Source: CAZJNX01 sp964547415
Lineage (GTDB): Bacteria > Pseudomonadota > Alphaproteobacteria > Rhizobiales > Amorphaceae
DNA: 28,416 bases
NCBI GenBank assembly: GCA_964547415.1
Contig: CAZJNX010000026.1
Coordinates: forward strand, 1-28,416
Reading direction: 5' to 3'
Shown here: piece after piece, positions 1 to 8,108 of the stretch
How positions within the stretch are numbered: the first letter of the stretch is position 1
Layout: the number at the start of each line of letters is the position of its first letter
The notes under the pieces: generated by a model
What the model saw: the letters and a program-made list of their open reading frames with translations, nothing else
What the model was told of the DNA's origin: nothing
Database searches by the model: none
Translations under genes and position numbers: made by a program

Positions 1-1
1 G

Positions 2-562
2 GCCGAGACCGCGAGCGTGTTCGGCGAGATGCTCACCTTCCGCAAGCTCCTCGCCGACGCGCCGGACGCCGCCACCCGCAAGGCGATGCTCGCCTCCAAG
101 GTGGAGGACATGCTCAACACCGTGGTCCGCCAGATCGCCTTCTACACCTTCGAGCGGCGCGTCCACACCGAGCGGCGGGAGGGCGAGCTCACCACCCGCC
201 GCCTCGGCGAGATCTGGCTCGAGGTGCAGACCGAAAGCCTCGGCCCCGCCATCCGCTTCGCGGACGGCTACGAGAGCTACTGGTCCTACATCCCCCACTT
301 CATCAACGCCCCGTTCTACGTCTATGCCTACGCCTTCGGCGACTGCCTGGTGAACTCGCTCTACGGCCTGTACGAGGAGTCCGCGGAGGGCTTCGCGGAG
401 AAGTATTTCGAGATGTTGAAGGCAGGCGGCACCCGGCACCACGCCGAGCTGCTCGCCCCGTTCGGCCTCGACGCCCGCGACCCGGCGTTCTGGGACAAGG
501 GCCTTTCGGTGATCGAGCGGCTCATCGACGAGCTCGAGGAGGCGGACCGGGCCGCTCGCTGA
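2..562 (+). CDS. M3 family oligoendopeptidase (PepF-like), 3' part only
   Basis: This is the C-terminal ~186 residues of a zinc metallopeptidase of family M3 (oligoendopeptidase F clade), which cuts short peptides in the cytoplasm. The reading frame enters from the left edge, so the HEXXH zinc motif lies outside the window. The visible part opens with Ala-Glu-Thr-Ala-Ser-Val-Phe-Gly-Glu. In this family the first Glu of that motif is the third zinc ligand. The IPHF and FYVYAYAFGD segments that follow are typical of the PepF C-terminal catalytic lobe. The family is usually about 600 residues, so roughly two thirds of the gene is missing. It ends with TGA, 13 bases before the DUF2165 gene, so the two may be co-transcribed. 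The family call is firm; the exact clade is inferred from motifs. Confidence 0.88.
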   Translation, partial: AETASVFGEMLTFRKLLADAPDAATRKAMLASKVEDMLNTVVRQIAFYTFERRVHTERREGELTTRRLGEIWLEVQTESLGPAIRFADGYESYWSYIPHFINAPFYVYAYAFGDCLVNSLYGLYEESAEGFAEKYFEMLKAGGTRHHAELLAPFGLDARDPAFWDKGLSVIERLIDELEEADRAAR

Positions 563-575
563 GGGCGCGGGGCGG

Positions 576-1085
576 ATGGACGGGGAACGGGCGCTGCGGC
601 GGGCCGAGCGGCTCGCCAAGGGCGTCCTCGCCCTGTCCATCGGCCTGTTCGGCCTCCTGGTCGGCTGGACCAACGTCGTCGACTACGATTCCAACTGGCA
701 GTTCGTCCGCCACGTCCTCGCCATGGACGCCTTCGAGCCCTGGTTCGACGGCACGGGCATCGCGGACCGGGCGATCACGTCCGAGCCGGTCCAGCGCGCC
801 TTCTACGCGGCGATCATCGCCGGCGAGTTCGTGGCGGGCGCCCTGTTCGCCGCCGGCGGCGTCCTCCTCCTCGCGGGCGCCGTCCGCGACAGGGCCGCGC
901 CCGTCGGAAAGGCGCTCGCCGTCCTCGGCGGAACGGTCGCCGTCCTCGTCTGGTACACGGGCTTCGCGGTCGTGGGCGGGGAGTGGTTCGCCATGTGGGC
1001 GAGCACCTGGAACGGCCAGGAGAAGGCCTACACCTTCGCCACCTTCATCCTCCTCGCCCTCCTCTACATCACCCGCCGGGAGTAG
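576..1085 (+). CDS. DUF2165 family small integral membrane protein
   Basis: A 169-residue membrane protein with four predicted helices, at about residues 16-34, 76-101, 112-134 and 152-166. The loop after helix 1 carries an Asn-Trp-x-Phe-Val-x-His-Val-Leu-x-Met-Asp signature followed by a conserved Trp and Arg-Ala-Ile. This pattern is typical of DUF2165 (predicted small integral membrane protein). The molecular function of the family is not established. The ATG start lies 13 bases after the peptidase stop, which suggests a shared transcript. Nothing else in the sequence points to a substrate or partner. Confidence 0.85.
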   Translation: MDGERALRRAERLAKGVLALSIGLFGLLVGWTNVVDYDSNWQFVRHVLAMDAFEPWFDGTGIADRAITSEPVQRAFYAAIIAGEFVAGALFAAGGVLLLAGAVRDRAAPVGKALAVLGGTVAVLVWYTGFAVVGGEWFAMWASTWNGQEKAYTFATFILLALLYITRRE

Positions 1086-1200
1086 CCGGCCGCCCGTTCC
1101 GCGTCCGTTCCAGCGAACGAATCGGTGACGGAAGCAAAACCGTCGCGGTTAACCAACCCGATTCACGGGTTCTTTGCCCTCCGCGGCGGGTCCGGGGGCC

Positions 1201-1893
1201 ATGGATGGGCACGCCGACGGGACAACGCGGATCGGGACGATCGTCCTCGCCATGGTCGCGGTGCTGGCGCTCGCGGGCTGCGGGGGTGGCTCGGTGCCGG
1301 GCCTCGGCGAGACGCGGGAGGCCTGGCGGGACCGGGCCGACCGGCGCTGCCTGGCGGCGGGCGAGGCGCAGGCGGCGGGGGACGTGAGGATCGTGCGCCC
1401 GGTGCGGCAGCGGGGCGCCTGCGGCATCCCCCGGCCGCTCGCGGTGACGAGCCTCGCCGGCGGGCAGGTGGCGGTGGAACCGGCGGCCACCCTCGCCTGC
1501 CCGGTGGTGCCCGCGACCGACCGCTGGCTCCGGGAGACGGTCCAGCCCGCCGCGCGCACCTTCCTCGGCACGGAGGTCACCGGCGTGGAGGTGGTCGCCT
1601 CCTACGCCTGCAAGACGCGCAACAGCCGCCGCGGGGCGCGCCTGTCGGAGCACGGCTTCGGCAACGCCATCGACATCGCCGCCTTCCGTCTCGCCGACGG
1701 CCGGGTGGTGGAGGTCGGCTCGGGGTGGCGGGGCGACATGCTGGAGGGTGCGTTCCTGCGCGCGGTCCACGCCGGCGCCTGCGACCACTTCACGACGGTG
1801 CTCGGCCCGGACGCGGACCGCCACCACAGCCGCCACTTCCACCTCGACCTCGCCCGTCACTCGAAGGACGGCAGCTACCGCTACTGTCGCTAG
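1201..1893 (+). CDS. Extensin-like family lipoprotein
   Basis: A 230-residue exported protein of the extensin-like C-terminal family (PF06904), common in alphaproteobacteria and distantly similar to D-Ala-D-Ala carboxypeptidase and other LAS-type metallopeptidases. Residues 11-27 form a lipoprotein signal with lipobox Leu-Ala-Gly-Cys (Cys27). The core shows His-Gly-Phe-Gly-Asn-Ala-Ile-Asp (His151, Asp158) and a C-terminal Ser-Arg-His-Phe-His-Leu-Asp (His212, His214, Asp216), which would be the metal-site residues. Six further cysteines (50, 74, 100, 137, 194, 229) fit disulfides in the periplasm. I chose the ATG at 1201 over an in-frame TTG at 1174 because the signal peptide fits better there. 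A cell-wall peptidase role is inferred from the fold; the biochemistry of the family is poorly known. Confidence 0.85.
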   Translation: MDGHADGTTRIGTIVLAMVAVLALAGCGGGSVPGLGETREAWRDRADRRCLAAGEAQAAGDVRIVRPVRQRGACGIPRPLAVTSLAGGQVAVEPAATLACPVVPATDRWLRETVQPAARTFLGTEVTGVEVVASYACKTRNSRRGARLSEHGFGNAIDIAAFRLADGRVVEVGSGWRGDMLEGAFLRAVHAGACDHFTTVLGPDADRHHSRHFHLDLARHSKDGSYRYCR

Positions 1894-2703
1894 CCCTCGC
1901 CCCGGCGTGCCCGCCGTCCGGCAGCCGCGAAGGCTTCTTGTCGGGAGCATCCGCCGCGCCGGCCGGCCAAGCTTCGTGCGACGGGCATGCCGGCCGGTCG
2001 TGCAGCGGACGGATCGACGCGCGCTGGCCCCACGACCGTCCCGGACGTTCGATCCTCGAGCGCGGCCCCTGGTGTCGGCCGCAGCGCGACCGGTGGAGCG
2101 GTGCCCCGCCCGCGAGACCGTCGGCCGCACACCCCGGAACGCGCGCGCCCGCCCGTGTCCTCGCCGCGGTCGGCTTCGTGGACGGGGAGCGCGACCTCGC
2201 GCAGGACGTTGCCGCTGACGAAGCCGGACCGGGCGGTGCCGTCGCTCGCCATCTGCGCCGACCTCGGCCGGGCGGCCCGGCTCCTCGTCCGGCCCGCCCG
2301 CGGCGGCTGAGCGGCCGGCCGGCATCCTGCGGACCGGCCCCGGGATCGACGACGGGACGGGCGGGCAGACCCTGCGGGCCCGCCTGCCCGATCGCCTCGG
2401 GACGCACCGTCTGGAGGCGAACGACGCGCCGGGGCAAGCCCCGGGGCAGGCCCATCGTGGAGGGTGCCTCGCCGCCACGGGTTGCCGGAGGGACGACGCC
2501 GTGTTCCCGCACCGAGCCGGTCCGCGCCCACGGCCGGCCGTTTTGCAGTGCGTTCGGCCGAAGGAACGGGCGGCAAGGCCGGCGCGAAGCGGCCGGAGAT
2601 GACAGACAGGCCCGAGGGCTGCTAGCCGGAGGGATCGTGGACGCCGAACGGTCGCCCACCCTCAGAGCCCGGCCAGCGTGCGTGGCGGACGACGGGTAAA
2701 GCC
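1894..2703. other. 810-bp stretch without a confident gene
   Basis: No reading frame here gives a recognisable protein. The long open frames on both strands are rich in Arg, Pro, Gly and Ala and look like by-products of high GC. A short minus-strand patch (about 2150-2252) has coding-like third-position GC and is listed as a finding. Several GC palindromes, including copies of GGCCGGC, occur, but I see no clear terminator or tRNA. Confidence 0.5.
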
Positions 2704-3762
2704 ATGGACCATCCATCGACCGAAAGGACGCCCCAGCCGCCGGCGTCGCCGCAGCCCTTCGTTGTGTCCACCGACGGGCTGGAACCCGCCGCCCGCTTCG
2801 ACGCGTGGCACGCCTTCTTCGGGGACGTGAACGACATCAAGGTCCCGCGGGCCGAGCGCCACGCCTTCGAGGCCGCGAGCGAGAACCGCTTCCTCGGGGG
2901 CATGGTCCTCACGCGCAACAGGACGCCGCGGATGGGCCTCGCCCGCTCCCCCGCCGCCTCCCGGCGGGACGGGCTCGACCACCGCATCCTGCGGGTGTGC
3001 CGCACCGGGCGGGCGCGCACGCGGGCGGGCGGGCGCAGCTGGATCGCCGGGCCGGGCGATCTCGTGGTGGAGCCCCTCGAGGCGGGCTACGAGGATGTCT
3101 GGGAGCGCTCGGCGTGGATCTCCCTCAACGTCTCGTCCGCGGACGAGCCGCTCCTGTGGCGGGGCCTTGCCGCGCTGGAGCCGGGTCCGGTCGCGGGCGC
3201 GCCGGCTGCCCTTCTCGCCGACTACCTCCTGTCCCTCGCGGACCGGCTTCCCGAGGCCGGGCCGGCGGAGCTGCCCGCCCTCGAGGAAGCGACGCGCGGG
3301 ATGATCGCCGCCTGCCTCCTCCAGGGCCGCGCCGATCCGGACACGGCCCGGCCCGGCCTGCAGGTGATCCAGCGGCGGCGGGCGGAGAAGGTGGTGCGGG
3401 AGCACGTCGCCTCCGCCCGCCTCGACCCGAACCGGATCGCCGACCTCGCCGGGCTGTCGCGCTCCGCGCTCTACCGGCTGTTCGAGCCCGACGGGGGCGT
3501 GGCGGCCCACGTCCGGCGGGTGCGCCTCGAGGGGGTCCTGTCGGACCTTTCCGATCCGTCCCTCGCGGGGATGCCGATCTCGGCCGTCGCCGAACGCTGG
3601 GGCTTCTTCAGCGTCGCCGCCTTCAACCGCACCTTCCGGCGCGCCTTCGGCCGGACGCCGGGCGAGGTCCGGGCGGGGGCGCTGCCGGCGGGCACCCGTC
3701 GGGCGAGGCGCGCGTCCGGGCGCGACGGGAGGGCGACCACCTTCGGCGATCTCCTGCGCTGA
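2704..3762 (+). CDS. AraC family transcriptional regulator
   Basis: A 352-residue DNA-binding regulator. Residues about 20-200 resemble the N-terminal domain of AraC-binding-like regulators, with Arg-Phe-Asp-Ala-Trp near the start and Gly-Asp-Leu-Val-Val near residue 118. The C-terminal domain has the two helix-turn-helix units of the AraC family: residues 243-262 (Ile-Ala-Asp-Leu-Ala-Gly-Leu-Ser) and 291-313 (Ile-Ser-Ala-Val-Ala-Glu-Arg-Trp-Gly-Phe). They are followed by the family's Phe-x-Arg-x-Phe-Arg-Arg-x-Phe-Gly-x-x-Pro signature at 307-319. The effector is unknown. It is separated from the downstream channel gene by 166 bases and a hairpin, so it is probably transcribed alone. Its targets cannot be read from the window. 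Confidence 0.92.
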   Translation: MDHPSTERTPQPPASPQPFVVSTDGLEPAARFDAWHAFFGDVNDIKVPRAERHAFEAASENRFLGGMVLTRNRTPRMGLARSPAASRRDGLDHRILRVCRTGRARTRAGGRSWIAGPGDLVVEPLEAGYEDVWERSAWISLNVSSADEPLLWRGLAALEPGPVAGAPAALLADYLLSLADRLPEAGPAELPALEEATRGMIAACLLQGRADPDTARPGLQVIQRRRAEKVVREHVASARLDPNRIADLAGLSRSALYRLFEPDGGVAAHVRRVRLEGVLSDLSDPSLAGMPISAVAERWGFFSVAAFNRTFRRAFGRTPGEVRAGALPAGTRRARRASGRDGRATTFGDLLR

Positions 3763-3769
3763 CGCCGGC

Positions 3770-3790
3770 CCGCGCCGCTTTCGGGCGCGG
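3770..3790 (+). terminator. Hairpin just after the AraC-family gene
   Basis: A perfect 7-bp GC stem (CCGCGCC at 3770-3776 with GGCGCGG at 3784-3790) around a 7-base loop containing TTT. It starts 8 bases after the stop codon. No T-run follows, which is common in very GC-rich genomes. Termination is inferred from position and symmetry. Confidence 0.45.
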
Positions 3791-3917
3791 CGGCGATCGC
3801 GGCGCGGCGCCGGCCGTTGCAGGAGGTACGGCGAGGGCCGGGGGCCGGAGCGGCAAGCGTGATCGGGTGCGGCGCCCTCCCTCGGGAGCGGTCGCAGCGG
3901 GGGGCCGGGCGAGACCG

Positions 3918-3925
3918 AGGGAGGA
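3918..3925 (+). promoter_or_regulatory. Ribosome binding site deciding a TTG start
   Basis: AGGGAGGA lies directly upstream of the TTG at 3929. It is the only strong Shine-Dalgarno sequence near the 5' end of the MscS-type gene. It supports initiation at TTG rather than at the in-frame ATG at 3989, although the spacing (about 4 bases after GGAGG) is short. Confidence 0.6.
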
Positions 3926-3928
3926 CAC

Positions 3929-5800
3929 TTGAACCGTCTGTCGAACCAGCGGGGCGGTCCCGCCGCGGTGCAGCGCGCGGCACTTCCGATGGGCGCCGTT
4001 CTCGTCGCCCTCGCGCTCGCCCTCGCCCTGTTGCTCGCGGCCGCGGGCGAGGCGCGGTCAGAGGAGGCACGGGCGGACGCGGCGCCCGTCGCCGGCCTGC
4101 CCTCCCCCCTCGCGCCGGCCGCCACCTCGTCCCCCCGCCAGACCTTCCAGAGCTTCCGCACCCTCGTCCAGGGCGCCACCGGCGCCTTCGTGGAGGCCTT
4201 CGCGCTGTCCGCGCAGAACGATGCGCTGTTCGACACGCCCGCGATGGGCGCCCTCAAGCGCCAGGCCATCGACCAGCTCGTGCGCGCTGCGACCACCCTC
4301 GACCTGTCGCAGGTGGCGCCGGCCAACCGCCGGACGGTGGGCACGACGTCGGTCCTCCTCCTCGAGGAGATCCTGGTGCGCATCCCCCTGCCGCCGCTCG
4401 AGGAGATCCCGGACGAGGCGGCCGTGGACGCGGGCGCGGCGCCGAACGGGTGGACGATCCCCGGCACCGAGATCCGCATGACGCGCCTCGAGGCCCCCGA
4501 CGGCGAGCCGCGCTTCCTGTTCTCGGCCGACACGGTGGCGCGGCTGCCGGAGTTCTACGCCCGCGTCGAGGCCCTGCCGCGCAACGCGGAACGGCAGACG
4601 GACTACTACCAGCGGATCGTGGTGGCGCCCGGCCTCGAGCTTCCCGTCACGTTCTACCGGGCCGTGCTCGGCTTTCCCGACTGGGCCCGCGCGGTGTGGC
4701 ACGAGCAGGCCGTGTGGCAGTGGATCGCGCTCGGCGTCCTCACCGCGCTCGTCCTCGGCGGGATCGTCCTTCTCCTGCGCTGGGAAAGCCGGCGGGCGTT
4801 GTCGCTGTCGCCGGTGCGCCGGTCGATCGGACGCCTGTTCGCGCCCGTCCTCGCGCTCGTCGCGCTCCAGGTCTACGAGGGGATCGCCGTCGATTTCATC
4901 AACATTTCGGGCGACTTCCTCGCCGACCTGGAGCTCGTGATCGAGGGCCTCGAGGCGATCGCCCTCGCCGTCCTTGCGGTCCTCGCCTTCAACTTGCTGG
5001 CGGCCGTGGTGATCGCCTCGCCCCGCATCTCGCGGGAGAGCCTCGATGCCAGCCTCATCCGCCTCGTCATGCGGGTGGTCGGCATCGCGGTGGCCGGCTA
5101 CATCGTGTTCCTCGGCGCGACTGAGGTGGGCATCCCGGTCTACGGCATCATCGCGGGCCTCGGCGTCGGCGGCCTCGCCATCGCGCTCGCGGTGCGCCCG
5201 ACGCTGGAGAACTTCATCGGCGGCATCATCCTTTACGCCGACCGGCCGGTGAAGGTCGGCGACTTCTGCAAGTTCGGCGAGATGCTCGGCACGGTCGAGA
5301 CGATCGGACTGCGCTCCACGAAGATCCGCGGCCTCGACCGGACCCTCGTCACGGTCCAGAACGCCGACTTCGCGCAGATGTCCATCGTCAACTTCACCCG
5401 GCGCGACGCCAACCTGATGCACACGACCATCGCGCTGCGCTACGAGACGACGCCCGAGCAGCTGACAGCCATCATCGACGGGATCGCCGACATGCTGCGG
5501 GCAGACGACCGGGTCGACGCGGAGACGGTGCGCGTGTGCTTCCGCGGCTTCGGCAGCTACTCGCTCGACGTCGAGATCTGGGCGTACGTGAAGATCGCCG
5601 ACTGGGGCCGGTTCCTGAAGGCCCAGGAGGCGCTGTTCCTGGAGGTGATCCGGGTGGTGAAGGCGAACGGCTCGGCCTTCGCCTTCCCGTCCCAGACCAC
5701 CTACCTCGGCAGGGACGAGACCCCGCCCCGGCCCGGTGCGGACGGCGAGACGGCAGGACGGGCGGACCCGCGCGCCGAGCATGCCGCCCGCGCGGGCTGA
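3929..5800 (+). CDS. MscS-type mechanosensitive ion channel, large form
   Basis: A 623-residue inner-membrane channel that would release solutes on hypo-osmotic shock. Residues 20-44 form a signal peptide or first helix. A periplasmic-looking N-terminal region runs to about 255. Helices follow at about 262-284, 300-322, 336-363 and 376-399. The pore helix (about 405-432) is glycine/alanine-rich and ends in the MscS hallmark Arg-Pro-Thr-Leu-Glu-Asn-Phe-Ile-Gly-Gly. The cytosolic beta domain begins Pro-Val-Lys-Val-Gly-Asp-Phe and continues with Gly-x-Val-Glu-x-Ile-Gly-Leu-Arg-Ser-Thr. The protein is about twice the length of E. coli MscS, so it belongs to the larger MscS-like classes. The TTG start is supported by an adjacent ribosome binding site. 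The stop codon sits in the loop of a small hairpin that also occurs at the end of the YbdK gene. Confidence 0.93.
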   Translation: MNRLSNQRGGPAAVQRAALPMGAVLVALALALALLLAAAGEARSEEARADAAPVAGLPSPLAPAATSSPRQTFQSFRTLVQGATGAFVEAFALSAQNDALFDTPAMGALKRQAIDQLVRAATTLDLSQVAPANRRTVGTTSVLLLEEILVRIPLPPLEEIPDEAAVDAGAAPNGWTIPGTEIRMTRLEAPDGEPRFLFSADTVARLPEFYARVEALPRNAERQTDYYQRIVVAPGLELPVTFYRAVLGFPDWARAVWHEQAVWQWIALGVLTALVLGGIVLLLRWESRRALSLSPVRRSIGRLFAPVLALVALQVYEGIAVDFINISGDFLADLELVIEGLEAIALAVLAVLAFNLLAAVVIASPRISRESLDASLIRLVMRVVGIAVAGYIVFLGATEVGIPVYGIIAGLGVGGLAIALAVRPTLENFIGGIILYADRPVKVGDFCKFGEMLGTVETIGLRSTKIRGLDRTLVTVQNADFAQMSIVNFTRRDANLMHTTIALRYETTPEQLTAIIDGIADMLRADDRVDAETVRVCFRGFGSYSLDVEIWAYVKIADWGRFLKAQEALFLEVIRVVKANGSAFAFPSQTTYLGRDETPPRPGADGETAGRADPRAEHAARAG

Positions 5801-5808
5801 AGGCCCGC
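5792..5808 (+). terminator. Hairpin with the MscS stop codon in its loop
   Basis: GCGGGC at 5792-5797 pairs with GCCCGC at 5803-5808 around the loop TGAAG, which contains the stop codon. The surrounding ~29 bases recur almost unchanged at the end of the YbdK gene (13977-14006). It may be a terminator or a REP-like dispersed palindrome; no T-run follows. Confidence 0.4.
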
Positions 5809-6364
5809 CGGTGCGAGCCGTCGCGACCGACAGCGCGACGCGGCGACCGGGCGATCATCCACCGCCACCTGCCGGGCACCGCGCGCGCCCCTCGACGAGC
5901 GGGTTCGGCCCACGCACCCGCTCCGCCATCCCCCTTCGCGAGGGCAGGGTCCCGGTGCGCCCGGCTCGGGGGGCCCCCGCGCACGGTCTGCGAGGGACCC
6001 GCGCGGTTGCTGCGACGGGACCGGCGGAGAACGGCTCCCGATACCGCGGCGGCCCGTCCCATCGCCCGGCCCCCGTGCCCGCCCGACGGCCGCCCGCGGC
6101 CTTCGGTCGGCAGAAGCCGCCGATCGGTCGGTTCGCCGCGCGCGCCGAGGCTTCAGCTCGGAACACGTCCTTCACGCCGGCCGACGCGCCAGACCTCATC
6201 GGAACGCAGGGACGGCGCACCCGCCTCCTTCATGCACGCCTTGCCTGCCGCGGCAGGGCGCGCCCCGTCGCCAGCACCTGCATGAAGACCCATCGCAAGG
6301 CGGCGTCGCCCGCAGCGGCCGGCCGCACGTCCCCCACGGGAAGGGAAACGGCTCCGGACGGGAG

Positions 6365-6381
6365 CCGGACCGCCGGTCCGG
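6365..6381. repeat. Inverted repeat upstream of the hydrolase gene
   Basis: CCGGACCG at 6365-6372 and CGGTCCGG at 6374-6381 are perfect 8-base arms separated by one base. It lies about 140 bases upstream of the beta-CASP hydrolase ATG. It could be an operator or a transcript hairpin; no regulator can be named. Confidence 0.4.
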
Positions 6382-6415
6382 ATGCTTGCGGCGGCCGCAC
6401 CCGACGTGCTTGACT

Positions 6416-6431
6416 GCGTCCGGCCGGACGC
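6416..6431. repeat. Perfect 16-bp palindrome upstream of the hydrolase gene
   Basis: GCGTCCGGCCGGACGC is a perfect palindrome, following a TTGACT hexamer (6409-6414) that resembles a -35 element. It lies about 90 bases before the ATG of the hydrolase. An operator role is possible but not shown. Confidence 0.4.
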
Positions 6432-6521
6432 TCCTGGCCGGCGCGCGAGGGCGCGGCGCCCCGTTCCCGCCCAACGGGCGGGCCGGGGCGGTCGCGGGCA
6501 GGGAGCGGGCGGGCGAAGACG

Positions 6522-8108
6522 ATGTCGACCCTGACCTTCTTCGGCGCGGCCGGCGTCGTGACCGGCTCCTGCACGCTGGTCGACACCGGCGGCACCCGCT
6601 GCCTCGTCGATTGCGGCCTCTTCCAGGGCAACGCCTCGGTCCGGGCGCTGAACGCCAAGCCCTTCCCCTTCGACCCGGCCGGGATCGACGTCGTCCTCCT
6701 CACCCACGCCCACACCGACCACGCCGGCCTCCTCCCGAAGCTCGTGAAGGACGGCTACGGCGGGCCGATCCGAACGACAGAGGCCACCGCCGACCTCCTG
6801 CAGTTCATGCTGCGCGATTCCGCCTCGATCCAGGAGCGGGACGCCGAGCGGCGCAACCGCCACCTGGAGCGCCGCGGCCTGCCCGAGGAGCCGCCGGTCT
6901 ACGGCATGGCCGACGCGGAGGCCGCCCTCGCCCGCCTCGAGACCGTCGCGTACGGAAGGTGGGTCGAGGTCGCGCCCGACCTCGAGGCGCGGTTCTGGAA
7001 CGCCGGCCACATCCTGGGCTCGGCCTCGATCGAGACGAGGTACCCCGAGCCCGGAACGGACCGCCGCTTCCGCCTCCTCTTCTCCGGCGACCTCGGCCCC
7101 GACGAGAAGGTCTTCCATCCCGAGCCCGAGGCGGGCCGCGGCTTCGACTACGTGATCTGCGAGAGCACCTACGGGGACCGGGAGCGGGCCGACTACACGC
7201 TGGAGGGCCGTCGCCGCGCCCTGCGCGAGGAACTGACCGAGGCGCTCGACCGGGGCGGCAACGTGGTGATCCCCGCCTTCGCCGTCGAGCGGAGCCAGGA
7301 GCTCCTCCACGACATCGGCACGCTCCTCGCCCGCGGGGAGATCCCGCCCGCGACGGTCTTCCTCGACAGCCCCCTCGCCCGGAAGGCGACGGAGGTCTTC
7401 ATCCGCCATGCGGACACCCTCGAGGACCTGTCGGTGCCGGAGGAGCGGCTCTTCCGCGACCCGCGCTTGCGGATCGTGGAGGACGTGGAGGAGAGCAAGC
7501 GCATCAACCGCATTCACGGCGGCGCCATCATCATCTCCGCGAGCGGGATGGCGGACGCGGGCCGCATCCAGCACCACCTGAAGCACACCATCAGCCGGCC
7601 GGACGCGACGGTCCTGTTCGTCGGCTACCAGGCGCCGGGCACGCTCGGCGCGCTGATCCTGTCGGGCGCGGAGGAGGTGCGCATCCACGGCCGGGCCTAC
7701 CGGGTGCGCGCGCGGATCCGCAGCATCGGCAACTACTCCGCCCACGCCGACCAGTCCGAGCTCGTCTCCTGGGTCCTCGCGCGCGCGCCGATCGCGGGCG
7801 GCCTCTTCCTCAACCACGGGGAGGACGGGGCGCGGCGGGCGCTCCGCGACCGGCTGGTGGAGAACGGCCTCGAGGCGGACCGGATCGTCCTGCCGGGGAT
7901 CGACGAGGCCTTCGAGCTCACCGCCGGCACCCCGGCCTCCAAGGGCCGGGCCGCCGACCGGATCGACCCGGGGGAGACCGTGCGCGACTGGTCCGCCGAC
8001 TACGCGGCCTTCCTGCTCGCCCTCGGCGACAGGCTGGAGCGGGAGGCCTCGCCCGCGCGGCGCCGGACGATCGTCGCGACCGTGCGGGCGGCGCTCGAGC
8101 GGGCATGA
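6522..8108 (+). CDS. MBL-fold beta-CASP metallo-hydrolase (CPSF73-like RNA hydrolase family)
   Basis: A 528-residue two-metal hydrolase of the metallo-beta-lactamase fold with a beta-CASP insertion, the family of bacterial homologues of CPSF-73/YSH1 that cut or process RNA. The zinc motif His-Ala-His-Thr-Asp-His is at residues 62-67. The next metal ligands are Gly-His163-Ile-Leu-Gly-Ser and Ser-Gly-Asp190. The beta-CASP domain follows Cys-Glu-Ser-Thr-Tyr-Gly-Asp (213-219), and the C-terminal RMMBL motif contains Tyr-Ser-Ala-His-Ala-Asp. There is no KH domain, unlike archaeal homologues. The substrate is unknown. Its stop codon overlaps the ATG of the SLC13-type permease (ATGA), so the two are almost certainly translated from one transcript. 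Confidence 0.92.
   Translation: MSTLTFFGAAGVVTGSCTLVDTGGTRCLVDCGLFQGNASVRALNAKPFPFDPAGIDVVLLTHAHTDHAGLLPKLVKDGYGGPIRTTEATADLLQFMLRDSASIQERDAERRNRHLERRGLPEEPPVYGMADAEAALARLETVAYGRWVEVAPDLEARFWNAGHILGSASIETRYPEPGTDRRFRLLFSGDLGPDEKVFHPEPEAGRGFDYVICESTYGDRERADYTLEGRRRALREELTEALDRGGNVVIPAFAVERSQELLHDIGTLLARGEIPPATVFLDSPLARKATEVFIRHADTLEDLSVPEERLFRDPRLRIVEDVEESKRINRIHGGAIIISASGMADAGRIQHHLKHTISRPDATVLFVGYQAPGTLGALILSGAEEVRIHGRAYRVRARIRSIGNYSAHADQSELVSWVLARAPIAGGLFLNHGEDGARRALRDRLVENGLEADRIVLPGIDEAFELTAGTPASKGRAADRIDPGETVRDWSADYAAFLLALGDRLEREASPARRRTIVATVRAALERA

Larger units (their letters stand above)
5801..6521. other. 720-bp stretch without a confident gene
   Basis: No frame gives a recognisable protein; the open frames are Arg/Pro/Ala-rich and lack credible starts with ribosome binding sites. 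Two strong palindromes lie at its right end (6365-6381 and 6416-6431), within 160 bases of the hydrolase start, and probably belong to that gene's 5' control region or untranslated leader. Confidence 0.5.

Noticed and set aside
1127..1144. Hairpin GACGG-AAGCAAAA-CCGTC as a terminator
   Set aside because: A five-base stem with an eight-base loop is too weak in this background to call without supporting data.
6153..7817. A 554-codon open frame on the minus strand across the hydrolase gene
   Set aside because: It is the antisense shadow of the beta-CASP gene: Arg/Ala/Glu/Val-rich, no domain, and the plus strand has clear catalytic motifs. Long shadows are expected at this GC content.
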